From Cohnella cholangitidis (GTDB lineage Bacteria > Bacillota > Bacilli > Paenibacillales > Paenibacillaceae): a stretch of DNA of 64,000 bases. Under the pieces are notes generated by a model. It was not told the DNA's origin. It saw only the letters and a list, made by a program, of their open reading frames with translations, and did no database searches. Location of the stretch: the NCBI RefSeq assembly GCF_014107495.1, contig NZ_CP041969.1, positions 3,893,501 to 3,957,500 on the forward strand. The letters are read 5' to 3'. This document shows, piece after piece, positions 30,165 to 39,550 of this stretch. Position 1 is the stretch's first letter. Each line of letters opens with the position of its first letter. Position numbers and translations under genes: made by a program.

Positions 30165-32348
30165 ATGAAACGATATGGATTATTTAGAATAACGAATTAC
30201 GCGAGCAGCCGCAGAGGGGCGAAGATCAGCCTCCTTGTATGGTTGCTTCTTATTATCGCGCTAAGCGTAGCGGCTCCGGCGGCGAAACCCTATGCCATAA
30301 GCGCCGGGGAAGGAAACGCGAACGATAGCAACCCTTCCGCGGTTGCGCAAAGGATATTGGACGAGCGCTTTCCTTCATCGGGCGGTATGACCGCTCTGCT
30401 CGTCTTTCATAGCGGTCAAGCGATGACGGCGGAGCAATTGGAGACGATCGGAGCTTATAGCGAATGGTTGTCTTCCGGCGCTAAGCCGAAGTACGTTCAG
30501 AGCGCGATTCCTTTTCACGAGATGCCCGAGACAGAACGGAATCGTCTGTTATCCGAAGACCGGACGACTTTGCTGCTGAATGTCGAATTGAGGGAAGGCA
30601 TGGAATCGGATAGCGCGCTGGAGACGATAGACGAAATGAAAGACCATTGGCAGCAGAAAGGGGACGGAACCGTTAGTATGGAGACGACGGGTCCGGCGGC
30701 GATCTCGGCGGATACGCTGAACTTGTTCAAGAACGCGGATTTCGTCTTGATGATCGCTACGGTCGTGCTTATTCTCGTATTGCTCGTTGCGATCTACCGT
30801 TCCCCGTTGCTGTCGATTATTCCTTTAGTCGTCGCCGGAGTAGTCTATCAAGCGGTGGACCGCTTGCTCGGGCTGGCGGGCAAGAACGGATGGTTCGTCA
30901 TCGATAAGCAGTCTCTGTCGATCATGATGATTTTGCTGTTCGCGGTTATTACCGATTACTGTCTGTTCGTCTTCTCCCGTTATCGCGAGAAGCTGGCCAC
31001 CGTCGATTCGAAATACGAAGCCATGGGCCAAGCGATGGCGCACGTCTCGGAACCGATTTTGTTCAGCGGAGGGACGGTACTCGCCGCGATGCTCGCGTTG
31101 TTCGCTGCCGTCTTCCAACCTTATCGCGGCTTCGCTCCAGTATTTTCGATCGCCGTTGCCGTTATCCTGCTCGCGGGCCTCACGCTTATTCCGGCGATCT
31201 TCGCCTTAGTCGGACGCAAAGCTTTCTGGCCATTCGTTCCGAGGATCGCGGGTGTAGCAGACGTGAAGCTGCCCAACGAGCGCCTTTCGTTCTGGGGAAG
31301 GGTCGGCCGGTTCGTCACGGATAAGCCGAGACGGGTCGCAGGCGCACTGTTGGCTTTGCTGCTGATAGCCTCTCTCGGAATCGGGACGATTCAATATTCC
31401 TTTAACCTGATGAAATCTTTTCCCGAGGATACGCCATCCCGGATCGGATTCGAGCTATTGGAGAAACAATTCCCTCCAGGTCGACTGGCTCCGGTTACGA
31501 TCATCGTGGAGAACGATAAGGAGATATCGGGGGATGCTGCTTTCCCGGCTAAAGTGAAGGCTTTGATGGAGGAGCTGCGCCAAGACGGAGGAGTCGACTC
31601 CGTTGTCGAAAAGGGGTTGTCGGAAGATCGACGCGCGGTTCGGCTGCAGCTCGTGCTAAGCTCGAATCCTTACGTAGCGGACGCTCTGAATCTTGTTGAC
31701 GGGTGGCTGGCGAATAAGGAAGAGTTGTTGGCGAATAGCGGAATGGATCCTGCTAAAGTCGATATGCATATTGCCGGACAATCCGCGCGGCAAGCGGACG
31801 TCAGGAGCCTGAACGAAAGGGATACCTTGGTGTTGTTTACGGTTATTCCGTTGTTCATCTTATTGATGCTTGCGCTCCAGACCCGCTCGATCAAGCTGTC
31901 GCTGCTCATGATGTTAACGATATTACTGTCGTATGCGGCGACGATGGGGCTCACTTGGACGGTGTTTCATAACTTGCTCGGCTTTGAAACCTTCAGCTAT
32001 CGAATGCCCGTCTATACGTTTGTCTTCATGGTCGCGCTGGGCGTGGACTACAACATTATGCTCGTATCGAGAATCAAGGAAGAGGCTAAGCTTCATCCGT
32101 GGAAAGATGCGGTACGGCGCGGCGTAGCTTCCACTGGAGGAGTCATCTCTTCGGCAGGCATCATCCTTGCGGCGACGTTCGGAGTGCTGATTACCCAGCC
32201 GATGCAAGAGCTTTACTTGTTCGGCTTCGCCATGGCGGCGGGGATCCTCATCGATACTTTTCTCGTTAGAGGAATGCTGCTTCCTTCGATATTGACGTTG
32301 GCGGTTAAAGATAAAGGAATCGACCAATGGGGAGCTTCTTTTTCATAA
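30165..32348 (+). CDS. MMPL-family transporter (YdfJ-like, two-component linked)
   Basis: 727-aa RND-type exporter with an N-terminal helix near 25-45, an outer domain, a helix bundle at about 185-350, a helix near 385-405, a second outer domain, and a final bundle at about 555-715. The GxDY-like motifs are VITDYCLFVFSRY and GVDYNIMLVSRI. Start ATG behind AGGAGG. Neighbouring genes for an OmpR-type system suggest it is induced by that pair. It is a distant paralogue of the TetR-linked MMPL protein at 16403-18706. Substrate unknown. Confidence 0.93.
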   Translation: MKRYGLFRITNYASSRRGAKISLLVWLLLIIALSVAAPAAKPYAISAGEGNANDSNPSAVAQRILDERFPSSGGMTALLVFHSGQAMTAEQLETIGAYSEWLSSGAKPKYVQSAIPFHEMPETERNRLLSEDRTTLLLNVELREGMESDSALETIDEMKDHWQQKGDGTVSMETTGPAAISADTLNLFKNADFVLMIATVVLILVLLVAIYRSPLLSIIPLVVAGVVYQAVDRLLGLAGKNGWFVIDKQSLSIMMILLFAVITDYCLFVFSRYREKLATVDSKYEAMGQAMAHVSEPILFSGGTVLAAMLALFAAVFQPYRGFAPVFSIAVAVILLAGLTLIPAIFALVGRKAFWPFVPRIAGVADVKLPNERLSFWGRVGRFVTDKPRRVAGALLALLLIASLGIGTIQYSFNLMKSFPEDTPSRIGFELLEKQFPPGRLAPVTIIVENDKEISGDAAFPAKVKALMEELRQDGGVDSVVEKGLSEDRRAVRLQLVLSSNPYVADALNLVDGWLANKEELLANSGMDPAKVDMHIAGQSARQADVRSLNERDTLVLFTVIPLFILLMLALQTRSIKLSLLMMLTILLSYAATMGLTWTVFHNLLGFETFSYRMPVYTFVFMVALGVDYNIMLVSRIKEEAKLHPWKDAVRRGVASTGGVISSAGIILAATFGVLITQPMQELYLFGFAMAAGILIDTFLVRGMLLPSILTLAVKDKGIDQWGASFS

Positions 32349-32368
32349 GGGAAGGTAGCTCGTTATGG

Positions 32369-32554
32369 ATAAGGCGATGACATAACGTTAAACGGTGAGA
32401 ATTCCGTATGAGGTACGAGATAAGGCGATGGGGTAACGCTATGTGCTTGAAACTGCAGGAATGGGCTGGTTAAACAGGAAATAAGGTGATGGCATAACGC
32501 TATGAAAAGGAAATGGTGCGCACGGTTCAAGGATAAGGCGATGCGGTAACGTTA
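32369..32554 (+). repeat. Four 22-bp elements at 51-, 61- and 52-bp intervals
   Basis: Copies at 32369-32390, 32420-32441, 32481-32502 and 32533-32554 follow the pattern ATAAGG(C/T)GATG-N3-TAACG(C/T)TA. Ends are weakly palindromic (ATAAnG near one end, CnTTAT near the other). Spacers are 29, 39 and 30 bases and unrelated to one another. The array occupies most of the 306-base gap between the MMPL and topoisomerase genes; a possible TATAAT at 32610-32615 follows. Spacing resembles the palindrome arrays at 27691 and 56165. Confidence 0.85.
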
Positions 32555-32654
32555 TTTTCGGAAGGGGAGGTTGGCAAAAAGAACGGCGCTCTCCGATCTA
32601 GGAGTGTAGTATAATAAGGAATGGATTTGATTTCTTATCGGAAAGGGACGACCT

Positions 32655-34955
32655 TTGTTGAAGACGTTGGTTATAGCGGAAAAACCGGATATGGGCCGCA
32701 ACATCGCCGCCGTCATTGAACCGAAAGCACAGAATAAGCGCTCGTACTTGGAGGGCGAAAATTACATCATTACTTGGGCGATCGGCCATCTGATCGGATT
32801 GGCCGAGCCCGACTTATACGACGAGAAATATAAAAAGTGGAGATTCGGCGATCTGCCGATTATCCCGGACGACTTCAAGCTGCTCCCCAATCCGAGGACG
32901 AAGGATCAGCTGCAAGTAATCGAAGACCTCGCGGCCCGGAGCGACGCGCTCGTTAACGCGTGCGATGCCGGGCGGGAGGGGCAGCATATTTTCTCGCTCA
33001 TCGTGAGGCATCTGCATTTGCGGCAACCGGTCAAACGATTATGGATATCGGACCTTACGGCGGAGACGATTCGCAAAGGCTTCGATCAATTGAAGGACAA
33101 TACGGAATACGACAATTTGACTCAGGCCGCCCGCGCGCGAAGCGAAGCGGATTGGCTCATCGGCATGAACGGTTCCCGGGCGTTCACGACGAAGCATAAC
33201 GAGCTGCTGTCCGTCGGCCGGGTGCAGACGCCTGTACTAGCGTTGATCTATGATCGGCAGAAGCAGATCGAAGCGTTCGATTCCTTGAAATTCTACGACA
33301 TTACGGGATTGTTCTCGCAACAGGCGACTAACTATAGAGGAATCTGGCAAGGCGATCGGCTTACCGACCCCGAGAAAGCCGAAGCGATCGCCGCCAAGGT
33401 GAAGGGCAAGACGGGAACTATCGCCAGCTATGAAGTGAAGGATACGAAGGAATATCCTTGGAAATTGTACGATCTGACGCTGCTTCAGCGGGAGGCGAAC
33501 GGGAAGTTCAGCTTTTCCGCCAAGAAGACGCTCGACGTCGCTCAAGCTCTGTACGAGAAGCACAAGGTTATCTCCTATCCGCGTACGAACTCCAACTACG
33601 TGAACGAGCAGAACATTCCGGAAATGCACAAGATTGTGGACGCGATGCGAAGTTCGCCGGACTACGGGGATTTCGTGCAGGCTGCGAACAAAAAGCTCGT
33701 TCATACGGGCAACAAGAACGTGTGCAATCCAGCCAAGGTTGAAGATCATCACGCCATCATGCCGACGATGAAGAAGCCGCAAGGGCTGAGCCCGGACGAA
33801 CGCAAGCTGTACGATCTGATCGTGAAGCGGTTTTTGTCCCATTTCTACCCGGCGGCCGAATATAAAGTACATACCGTTATGACCGAAGTGGAAAAGGAAA
33901 ACTTCAAGACGACGGTGAAGCAGCTGTTGTCATTAGGCTGGAAGGTCATTTACGGCGGCGATTCGGCGCCGAAATCCGGGGGTAAAGAGAAGGGCAAGGA
34001 TAAGGAAAAGGAAGACGGAGCGGGTTCCGCGGAAGACGAGGAGCAGGAGACGGATGCTCCGTTCGAGATCGATCCGCGGCAGCCGGTCGTCTGCTCCGAC
34101 GTCGAGGTGAAGGAGAAGGAGACGCAGCCTCCGAAGCACTACACCGAAGGCACGCTGCTGAAAGCGATGGAAAGCGCGGGCAAGCAGATCGAGGACGAAG
34201 AGCTGCGCGACGCGATGAAGGATTCCGGGCTGGGCACTCCGGCGACGCGGGCAGCGACGATCGAGCGGCTGAAGCAGGTCGGTTATATCGACATGCAAGG
34301 GAAGAAGATCGTTATTACGCCTAAGGGCCGAACCGCCATCGAGCTCATCCGCGGCGCGGGGATCGAGCTGCTAACGTCGCCGGAGATGACCGGCCACTGG
34401 GAGCGGCGACTGACGGAAATTTCCCGCGGACAAGCTTCCGCGGAAGCTTTCATGGGCAACGTGAAGAAGTTCACATGGCAAATTATTGACAAGGTTAACG
34501 TTCAGCGGCCTGCGGCGAAGAACGCTTTCGCAAGACCGGAGCCCCCGGCCAAAGCTCCGCGCGGCAAGAAGGCCGCGGGAGCGGAAGGGGAAGCGGCTCC
34601 GAAGAAGACGAGGAACAGCGCCGCTTCGGCGAAAGCAGCAAGTACGGCTTCTTCCGCGTCTTCCGCGTCTGCGGCGCCGGGCACGATCGGCATCTGTCCT
34701 AGTCCCGGCTGCGGAGGGCATATCTTCATGGGGCGCAAAGGCTACGGATGCAGCAACTACAAGACCGGCTGCGGCTTCGTCGTCTGGAAAGAAAGCTTCG
34801 ATCGCACGTTAACCGACACGATGGTCAAAACGCTCATCGAGAAGGGCAAGACATCGAAGTTGAAATTTGGCGGCAAAGACGGCGAAGAAAGCTTCGAAGC
34901 GCGAATCGTCTTGAAGAACGTTGCCACGGGCGAGCTCGCGTTGGATCGGGAATAG
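32655..34955 (+). CDS. topB: DNA topoisomerase III
   Basis: 766-aa type IA topoisomerase. The TOPRIM domain begins at LVIAEKPDMGRNIA and carries the DAGREG motif; the catalytic Tyr308 lies in SYPRTNSNY. A Lys/Glu-rich insertion is at about 440-470. The C-terminus has an Ala/Lys/Pro-rich linker (about 615-675) and one Topo-C4 zinc finger (CPSPGCGG ... CSNYKTGCGF). Start is TTG at 32655 or 32658 behind GAAAGGGA. Relaxes and decatenates DNA single strands. It stands alone between a repeat array and a terminator. Confidence 0.95.
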   Translation: MLKTLVIAEKPDMGRNIAAVIEPKAQNKRSYLEGENYIITWAIGHLIGLAEPDLYDEKYKKWRFGDLPIIPDDFKLLPNPRTKDQLQVIEDLAARSDALVNACDAGREGQHIFSLIVRHLHLRQPVKRLWISDLTAETIRKGFDQLKDNTEYDNLTQAARARSEADWLIGMNGSRAFTTKHNELLSVGRVQTPVLALIYDRQKQIEAFDSLKFYDITGLFSQQATNYRGIWQGDRLTDPEKAEAIAAKVKGKTGTIASYEVKDTKEYPWKLYDLTLLQREANGKFSFSAKKTLDVAQALYEKHKVISYPRTNSNYVNEQNIPEMHKIVDAMRSSPDYGDFVQAANKKLVHTGNKNVCNPAKVEDHHAIMPTMKKPQGLSPDERKLYDLIVKRFLSHFYPAAEYKVHTVMTEVEKENFKTTVKQLLSLGWKVIYGGDSAPKSGGKEKGKDKEKEDGAGSAEDEEQETDAPFEIDPRQPVVCSDVEVKEKETQPPKHYTEGTLLKAMESAGKQIEDEELRDAMKDSGLGTPATRAATIERLKQVGYIDMQGKKIVITPKGRTAIELIRGAGIELLTSPEMTGHWERRLTEISRGQASAEAFMGNVKKFTWQIIDKVNVQRPAAKNAFARPEPPAKAPRGKKAAGAEGEAAPKKTRNSAASAKAASTASSASSASAAPGTIGICPSPGCGGHIFMGRKGYGCSNYKTGCGFVVWKESFDRTLTDTMVKTLIEKGKTSKLKFGGKDGEESFEARIVLKNVATGELALDRE

Positions 34956-34959
34956 ACGG

Positions 34960-35005
34960 AAAGCCTTCAATTCCACTCTCGCAAGGGTGGATCTGAAGGC
35001 TTTTT
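34960..35005 (+). terminator. Rho-independent terminator of topB
   Basis: AAAGCCTTCA pairs with TGAAGGCTTT around an inner TCCAC/GTGGA stem, followed by T5. Confidence 0.88.
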
Positions 35006-35076
35006 CTGCGTCCAATGGGGGAAAGGAATTGCAAGAGAGGAGTTAACCTGTATGCGATGAACGGATCGAGGCTTCA

Positions 35077-36060
35077 TCAAGCGTAGTTGTTAAGTTTCTT
35101 CAGGAAGGTACCGATTTCCCTTTCAGACTCAAGCGCCCATTTCAACGAGTTCTTAGATAACGGAATTCTGTCAAAGGGGGATAACGCGAGATAAGTCGAA
35201 TACGGAAACCGTAACCAGACTTGAATCAGCTTATAATCGGTTTTACTAAGCTTCGCAACCTGGCGATATCCGGATAGTATCGCCTTGGCAATCCCGAAAT
35301 TCCAATGGTGATCTTTGCACGAGTTATAGATGATGCGATACAAGTCGTAGGCGCGCAAATTGACTTGCACGGTTTCGAAGTCGATGAGGTAGGTTCCTTT
35401 AGCATTTAGGATAAAATTGCTAGGACCTCCATCGCCGTGCGATACAACCCCGTATCGGCGCGGATTGCGACTGTAGGCGCGATACCCGCTATTTCGCAGC
35501 AATACTCCTGCTTGTTTCGAATATTGCAGGATTTCGGAGCTGATCTGCTGAACGAAACGGTTTATCGGCGGGCTGAATCCATTCCTTTTCGCCTTATTGA
35601 TCATGCTTAGCAGTTTCCGTTGCCGACTGCGGAGATTGGCGTGCCATCTTCCTATCCGGCTGTAAGGGATTTGACCCTGAACGCCTGCGCGTCCGTTCAT
35701 ATGAAATTTTGCAAGCGCGACACCGCAGGCTCGCATGTCGCTTAATGAACGGGGAGAAGGGATTCTCCCTGAAATCCAAGGCGTAAGTACGTAAGGCTCA
35801 CCGGTGGGAGCCTTCACGCAAAGCTGTCGTCCTTCCGGCATTCGCGGATTACGCCAAGCAAGGAGGGAGCCTCCGTTACGGATGCGTTGCAACGTTCGAT
35901 CGATCCACCGTAAGCGCGCGATTCGCTTCGGCATTCGTTTCAAGCTGTAGGTTTTTCCGCCTGGCGCCGCAACTCGGAAAATCCCTTTTCGAATTCTCTT
36001 TATTCCGGTTACCTTAACCCCAAACCGCCGTGCGATCTTGGTCATTGTCTGCTCGTTCAT
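35077..36060 (-). CDS. CotS-family spore coat protein (kinase-like fold)
   Basis: 327-aa protein from ATG 36060 (AAAGGTGA upstream); the frame extends further but without a better site. It resembles CotS/YsxE/YutH proteins of the aminoglycoside-phosphotransferase fold. The brace YGVVSHGDGGPSNFIL supplies the HGD catalytic loop and IDFETV the metal-binding Asp. Its start overlaps the glycosyltransferase stop by four bases. In B. subtilis CotS is a coat protein encoded beside the glycosyltransferase CotSA, the same order as here. Many basic residues (Arg-rich N-terminus) fit coat binding. Enzymatic activity is not established. Confidence 0.85.
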   Translation of the reverse strand: MNEQTMTKIARRFGVKVTGIKRIRKGIFRVAAPGGKTYSLKRMPKRIARLRWIDRTLQRIRNGGSLLAWRNPRMPEGRQLCVKAPTGEPYVLTPWISGRIPSPRSLSDMRACGVALAKFHMNGRAGVQGQIPYSRIGRWHANLRSRQRKLLSMINKAKRNGFSPPINRFVQQISSEILQYSKQAGVLLRNSGYRAYSRNPRRYGVVSHGDGGPSNFILNAKGTYLIDFETVQVNLRAYDLYRIIYNSCKDHHWNFGIAKAILSGYRQVAKLSKTDYKLIQVWLRFPYSTYLALSPFDRIPLSKNSLKWALESEREIGTFLKKLNNYA

Positions 36061-37187
36061 CGCGACTTCACCTTTCTTAACTTTATAAACAGCGATTTGT
36101 AGCGACGAGCAATTACAGGCCATCTGTAACGGGCGGCAGTCGAACGGGCATTGATTAGCCGTTGCCGCGTCTTAGACGGATTATTCCACATCGTTGTAAT
36201 GGCTCGAGCGATCGAGCCGCTATCTACGGAATGGATGATTTGGGCATTCCGGGAGTTCACGAATTCCTTCAATCCGCCCGACAATGTAGAGACAAGCGGG
36301 ACGCCGTTTGCCATCGCTTCTAGCGCGACTAGACAGAACGACTCTTTTTGGCTAGGAACGATTACGGCACCGTATGAAGCGTACATTCGCCGTATCGTGG
36401 CATTCGGTTTACTATGAATCCAACGAATGCGCTTTGCGATGCCGGATCGTTTGGCGAGAGCCAGCAGATGATTTTTATAGCGCCCTTTGCCGCTTCCAAC
36501 GATCGTCAAAGTAACATTTTTGCGATGGCGGGATAACAAAGCAACTGCTTTAATTAAGGGTTTAACGCCTTTTGAAGAAATAAGTCTTCCGATATAGAGC
36601 AATTTGGCAGGGGAACCTTGATGCTTCATCTGCATGGATTTTACGCCGTGTGGAATGATGGTTATCCGGCCTGACCTGCCCGGAAACAACCGCTTGGTTT
36701 CACGTGCTTGCCACCTGCTCGGTACGACGGTTCGTTTCGCGGCACGGATCAGCTTAGCTTGATTTTTGCCCGACGTTGAAGAAGTTCCTTTGGAAGCCGT
36801 AGAATGGCAAGTATATACGATTGGAATGCGGTATAGACTTCCTGCTGCCACAGCGACGGAAGCGAAATCCGTACTGTGAACGTGAATGAGGTCCGGTTTG
36901 CCGGAGCTCATGGCAGCTGCCGCCCGCAGAACGGGACTTGTTTTATATGCTCGTCTGGAGCAATTATAGTAGCGCGAGTCTCGGGGGATCCGAACGATAC
37001 GTAATCTGCTGCCAGGATTCGAAGTCGTAAGACGAACGGATTCGCTGGAACATAACACGATAATGTCCACTTCTGCTCTGCTTAGCAATGTAGTTAATTG
37101 GGTTGCGACAATCCCAAGCCCACCGACAATATTCGGATGAAACTCATTGGTCATCACCCATACTTTAAGTCTCCGACGGCTCCCCAC
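36057..37187 (-). CDS. Glycosyltransferase family 4 (CotSA-like)
   Basis: Retaining GT-B glycosyltransferase of about 376 aa. The N-terminal Rossmann lobe starts VWVMTNEFHPNIVGGLG, and the C-terminal donor lobe has LLYIGRLISSKGV and the EX7E-type motif in SQKESFCLVALEAMANG. A TTG at 37214 is in frame but would fall at or before the predicted transcription start. GTG 37187 behind GAGGGGGG fits better. First gene of the coat operon; likely decorates the spore surface with sugars. Confidence 0.88.
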   Translation of the reverse strand: MGSRRRLKVWVMTNEFHPNIVGGLGIVATQLTTLLSRAEVDIIVLCSSESVRLTTSNPGSRLRIVRIPRDSRYYNCSRRAYKTSPVLRAAAAMSSGKPDLIHVHSTDFASVAVAAGSLYRIPIVYTCHSTASKGTSSTSGKNQAKLIRAAKRTVVPSRWQARETKRLFPGRSGRITIIPHGVKSMQMKHQGSPAKLLYIGRLISSKGVKPLIKAVALLSRHRKNVTLTIVGSGKGRYKNHLLALAKRSGIAKRIRWIHSKPNATIRRMYASYGAVIVPSQKESFCLVALEAMANGVPLVSTLSGGLKEFVNSRNAQIIHSVDSGSIARAITTMWNNPSKTRQRLINARSTAARYRWPVIARRYKSLFIKLRKVKSR

Positions 37188-37218
37188 AAAGGCCCCCCTC
37201 AAAAAGGATTTCAAAACC

Positions 37219-37245
37219 CATTATATGGGGGGGAAATAAAAAAGT
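37219..37245 (-). promoter_or_regulatory. SigK-like sporulation promoter
   Basis: Read on the minus strand, AC (37245-37244), a 16-base spacer and CATATAATG (37227-37219) match the mother-cell SigK pattern AC-N16/17-CATAnnnTA in all but the last base. It lies about 30 bases before the GTG start of the coat glycosyltransferase gene. Expression late in sporulation is predicted. Confidence 0.65.
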
Positions 37246-37398
37246 ACGATCATATTTCGGAAAAGGGCGCATTCGGCAACTTCTATCAGATTATTTGAGT
37301 ATTGGCCGAACCAAACCGAAGGGAATTTTAGACCTAATTCATGTCATAAGCGACAGCGAAAATTGGATGGCAAGAAAGGTGCGCAGTCGAGGTCGGGG

Positions 37399-38103
37399 CT
37401 AATCGATAGGCTTGTCAATGTGGTCCCGATAGTAGTCAAAATACAACTGATTTTGCGTGCCCCTCACGGCATAGAACACGTCGGATACGGACTTGTTCCG
37501 TTTCCGCAGCAACTCCTCCAGCCATTGGACGGTCAGCCCGTTGTGGTCGAGATTGTCTTCCATGATCCTGCCGTCCATAATCAACTCGACAGGGAACGAC
37601 TGGACGGCCGCGGCATGTAGCTTTAGATCTTTGCGCGTCACCCACTCATACTCGCTTTTCTTCTTGACGGACAGCTTCCCGTGATCCTCCAAGCAAGCGT
37701 ATTCGACCTCCGCCATATTGAAAATATCTTTTTCGCGCAAAGATTGGGCCAGGGAGTCCAACGTGTAGCGGATTTTTCGCATGTTGTCCTCGAGAATTTT
37801 GCCGTTCTCGATGACGACGGTCGGAGTGCCGGATACCAACCGGTTCCATGCCCGGTTTTTGATCGCGATCTTGGACACGAGGAAAGAGATGCCGAAGAAC
37901 ATCAGCAGCGATACGACGGTGAGCCAAGGGTTGAGTTTGTCGTTAAACGCCAAATTCGCCGCAATGGCGCCCAGCGTGATGCCGCTCACGAAGTCATGGA
38001 AGGTCATATTGGATATCGTCTGCTTGCCGAGAATTCTCGACGTGACCATGAGGAGGACAAAAGCGGCGATCGTTCGAAAAATAACTTCCACGTAGGTTTG
38101 CAA
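37399..38103 (-). CDS. DUF421 (YetF/YdfS-like) membrane protein
   Basis: 234 aa from TTG 38103, eight bases after AAGGAG; the frame opens at another TTG (38124) without a ribosome site. Three membrane helices fill residues 1-85 (region ending FLVSKIAI), followed by two DUF421 cytoplasmic modules, the first beginning NRLVSGTPTVVIENGKI. Family members YetF/YkjA/YdfS occur widely in spore formers; a role for some in spore germination or membrane permeability has been proposed. Monocistronic here. Confidence 0.9.
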   Translation of the reverse strand: MQTYVEVIFRTIAAFVLLMVTSRILGKQTISNMTFHDFVSGITLGAIAANLAFNDKLNPWLTVVSLLMFFGISFLVSKIAIKNRAWNRLVSGTPTVVIENGKILEDNMRKIRYTLDSLAQSLREKDIFNMAEVEYACLEDHGKLSVKKKSEYEWVTRKDLKLHAAAVQSFPVELIMDGRIMEDNLDHNGLTVQWLEELLRKRNKSVSDVFYAVRGTQNQLYFDYYRDHIDKPID

Positions 38104-38368
38104 TGGGCGGACTCCTTGTTCCAATTTGTAGGGCTGTCGTACGGCTCGATAGTAACACTATTGACAGTTGGAGCGGGTGTTATAACTCTTTCCGAGATGG
38201 CGCTCGCGTCGTTGCCCTTGCCATCGCCAGCCCCATGAGACCCGCGGCGGCACCCCTGCCCATCAGCAAGATTCCGAATCTAACTCCAGGATGGAATCAG
38301 AGGCTTTTTCACCAATCGCCCGCTGGGCGAATATCCTGCATATGCGATAAGAGCAAAGGAGGATTACG

Positions 38369-39268
38369 GTGGTCCCAATGTATCCCTACTATGGTTACCG
38401 GTTACGCTGTCGGCAGGAGCCGATCACTTTTCCGCCGCAGCATCAGAACGTGCAGCCCGGGTTGGAGTATTTAATGAACCCGCTTCCGATATCCGACAAT
38501 CCCGGGTACAGGGGGAACGGTAAATTGGCGGGTAAAATCGCCATGATCACGGGAGGAGACAGCGGAATCGGTCGTGCCGTCGCGATCGGCTTCGCCAAAG
38601 AAGGGGCGGACGTGGCGATCGTCTACTTGTACGAACGCGAAGATGCCGAAGCGACTAAGCGGATGGTGGAAGGTTACGGTCGTAACTGCCTGTTAATCGA
38701 AGGCGATTTACGCGTACCTGCATTTTCCGCGGAAGCGGTAAAAAGGACGTTGGAGTGTTATGGGTGTCTAGACGTTATCGTGCTTAATCAAGGCGTTCAG
38801 TTCCCTCAGGAAAGCATATTGAACATAACGGACGAACAGCTCGAAAATACGTACCGGACCAACATTTTTCCTCACTTCTATATGACGAAAGCGGCGCTTC
38901 CTTACTTGAAGCCGGGGAGTTCCATCATATCGACGGCATCCGTGACCGCTTATGCGGGTGCTCCGTTGCTGGTCGATTATTCCTCGACCAAAGGCGCGGT
39001 CGTATCGTTCACCCGGTCTCTGTCTCTCCAATTAGTAAGTAAAGGCATCCGAGTCAACGCAGTGGCGCCGGGGCCGATATGGACACCGCTCATCGTATCG
39101 AGCTACTCGGCCGAATATGTAACGACGTTCGGCTTAGAAACCCCCATGAAACGTGCCGGACAGCCGTTCGAGCTTGCTCCGACCTATATCTATTTGGCAT
39201 CGGAGGATTCCTCTTTCGTGACGGGACAAGTGTTGCATGTCAACGGCGGAGTCATGACGGAAACTTGA
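38369..39268 (+). CDS. Short-chain dehydrogenase (YhxC/YhdF-like, long N-terminus)
   Basis: 299-aa SDR starting at GTG 38369, with AAGGAGG six bases upstream. The first 45 residues form a Pro/Tyr/Gln-rich extension typical of the YhdF/GsiB-neighbour group. The cofactor motif TGGDSGIG follows near 57, then the catalytic Ser in STASVTAY and YSSTK. Members of this group are general-stress or spore-associated oxidoreductases in Bacillus relatives. A strong stem-loop follows. Substrate unknown. Confidence 0.88.
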   Translation: MVPMYPYYGYRLRCRQEPITFPPQHQNVQPGLEYLMNPLPISDNPGYRGNGKLAGKIAMITGGDSGIGRAVAIGFAKEGADVAIVYLYEREDAEATKRMVEGYGRNCLLIEGDLRVPAFSAEAVKRTLECYGCLDVIVLNQGVQFPQESILNITDEQLENTYRTNIFPHFYMTKAALPYLKPGSSIISTASVTAYAGAPLLVDYSSTKGAVVSFTRSLSLQLVSKGIRVNAVAPGPIWTPLIVSSYSAEYVTTFGLETPMKRAGQPFELAPTYIYLASEDSSFVTGQVLHVNGGVMTET

Positions 39269-39305
39269 ACGGAAACCTCCGGTCGCGGGCTACGCAATCA
39301 ATGGA

Positions 39306-39345
39306 GACGCCTCCAATCCCAAGCCGATTTTGGGATTGGAGCGTC
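39306..39345 (+). terminator. Stem-loop terminator
   Basis: GACGCCTCCAATCCCAA pairs with TTGGGATTGGAGCGTC with one mismatch around a short loop. Only a short T-rich stretch follows. It separates the dehydrogenase from the sialic-acid operon. Confidence 0.75.
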
Positions 39346-39441
39346 TTGGTTATACGGAACGGGAATGGACCCAACATCCGCATAGCGAAGGAAAATATGA
39401 TCAATACTATTGCGCAGGAATGATAATTGTCAATTTTTATG

Positions 39442-39486
39442 GTGGAAATATTTTTCACGATTTAAATTATGGTGAAATTAATTTAC
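39442..39486 (+). promoter_or_regulatory. Two candidate RpiR/NanR operators upstream of nanA
   Basis: GTGGAAATATTTTTCAC (39442-39458) and GTGAAATTAATTTAC (39472-39486) are related AT-rich palindromes with GTG/CAC ends, centred 29 bases apart in the only gap before the operon. An RpiR regulator is encoded in the same operon. The 39269-39550 gap otherwise holds the stem-loop at 39306 and an ATCAC-N8-GTGAT repeat at 39488-39505. Confidence 0.6.
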
Positions 39487-39550
39487 AATCACGATTTTTA
39501 GTGATATGTTGTTAATGCCTAAACAATATGAACATCAGGAGGGGAGTTCA

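Noticed and set aside
32369..32554. Possible degenerate CRISPR array
   Set aside because: Only four imperfect 22-bp units with variable spacer length, no cas genes and no leader.
37188..37214. Longer N-terminus of the coat glycosyltransferase from TTG 37214
   Set aside because: It would start at or before the transcription start implied by the SigK-like promoter and lacks a ribosome site.
39506..39550. NanA start at 39506
   Set aside because: The extra 15 residues lack a ribosome site. TTG 39551 gives active-site numbering equal to E. coli NanA.
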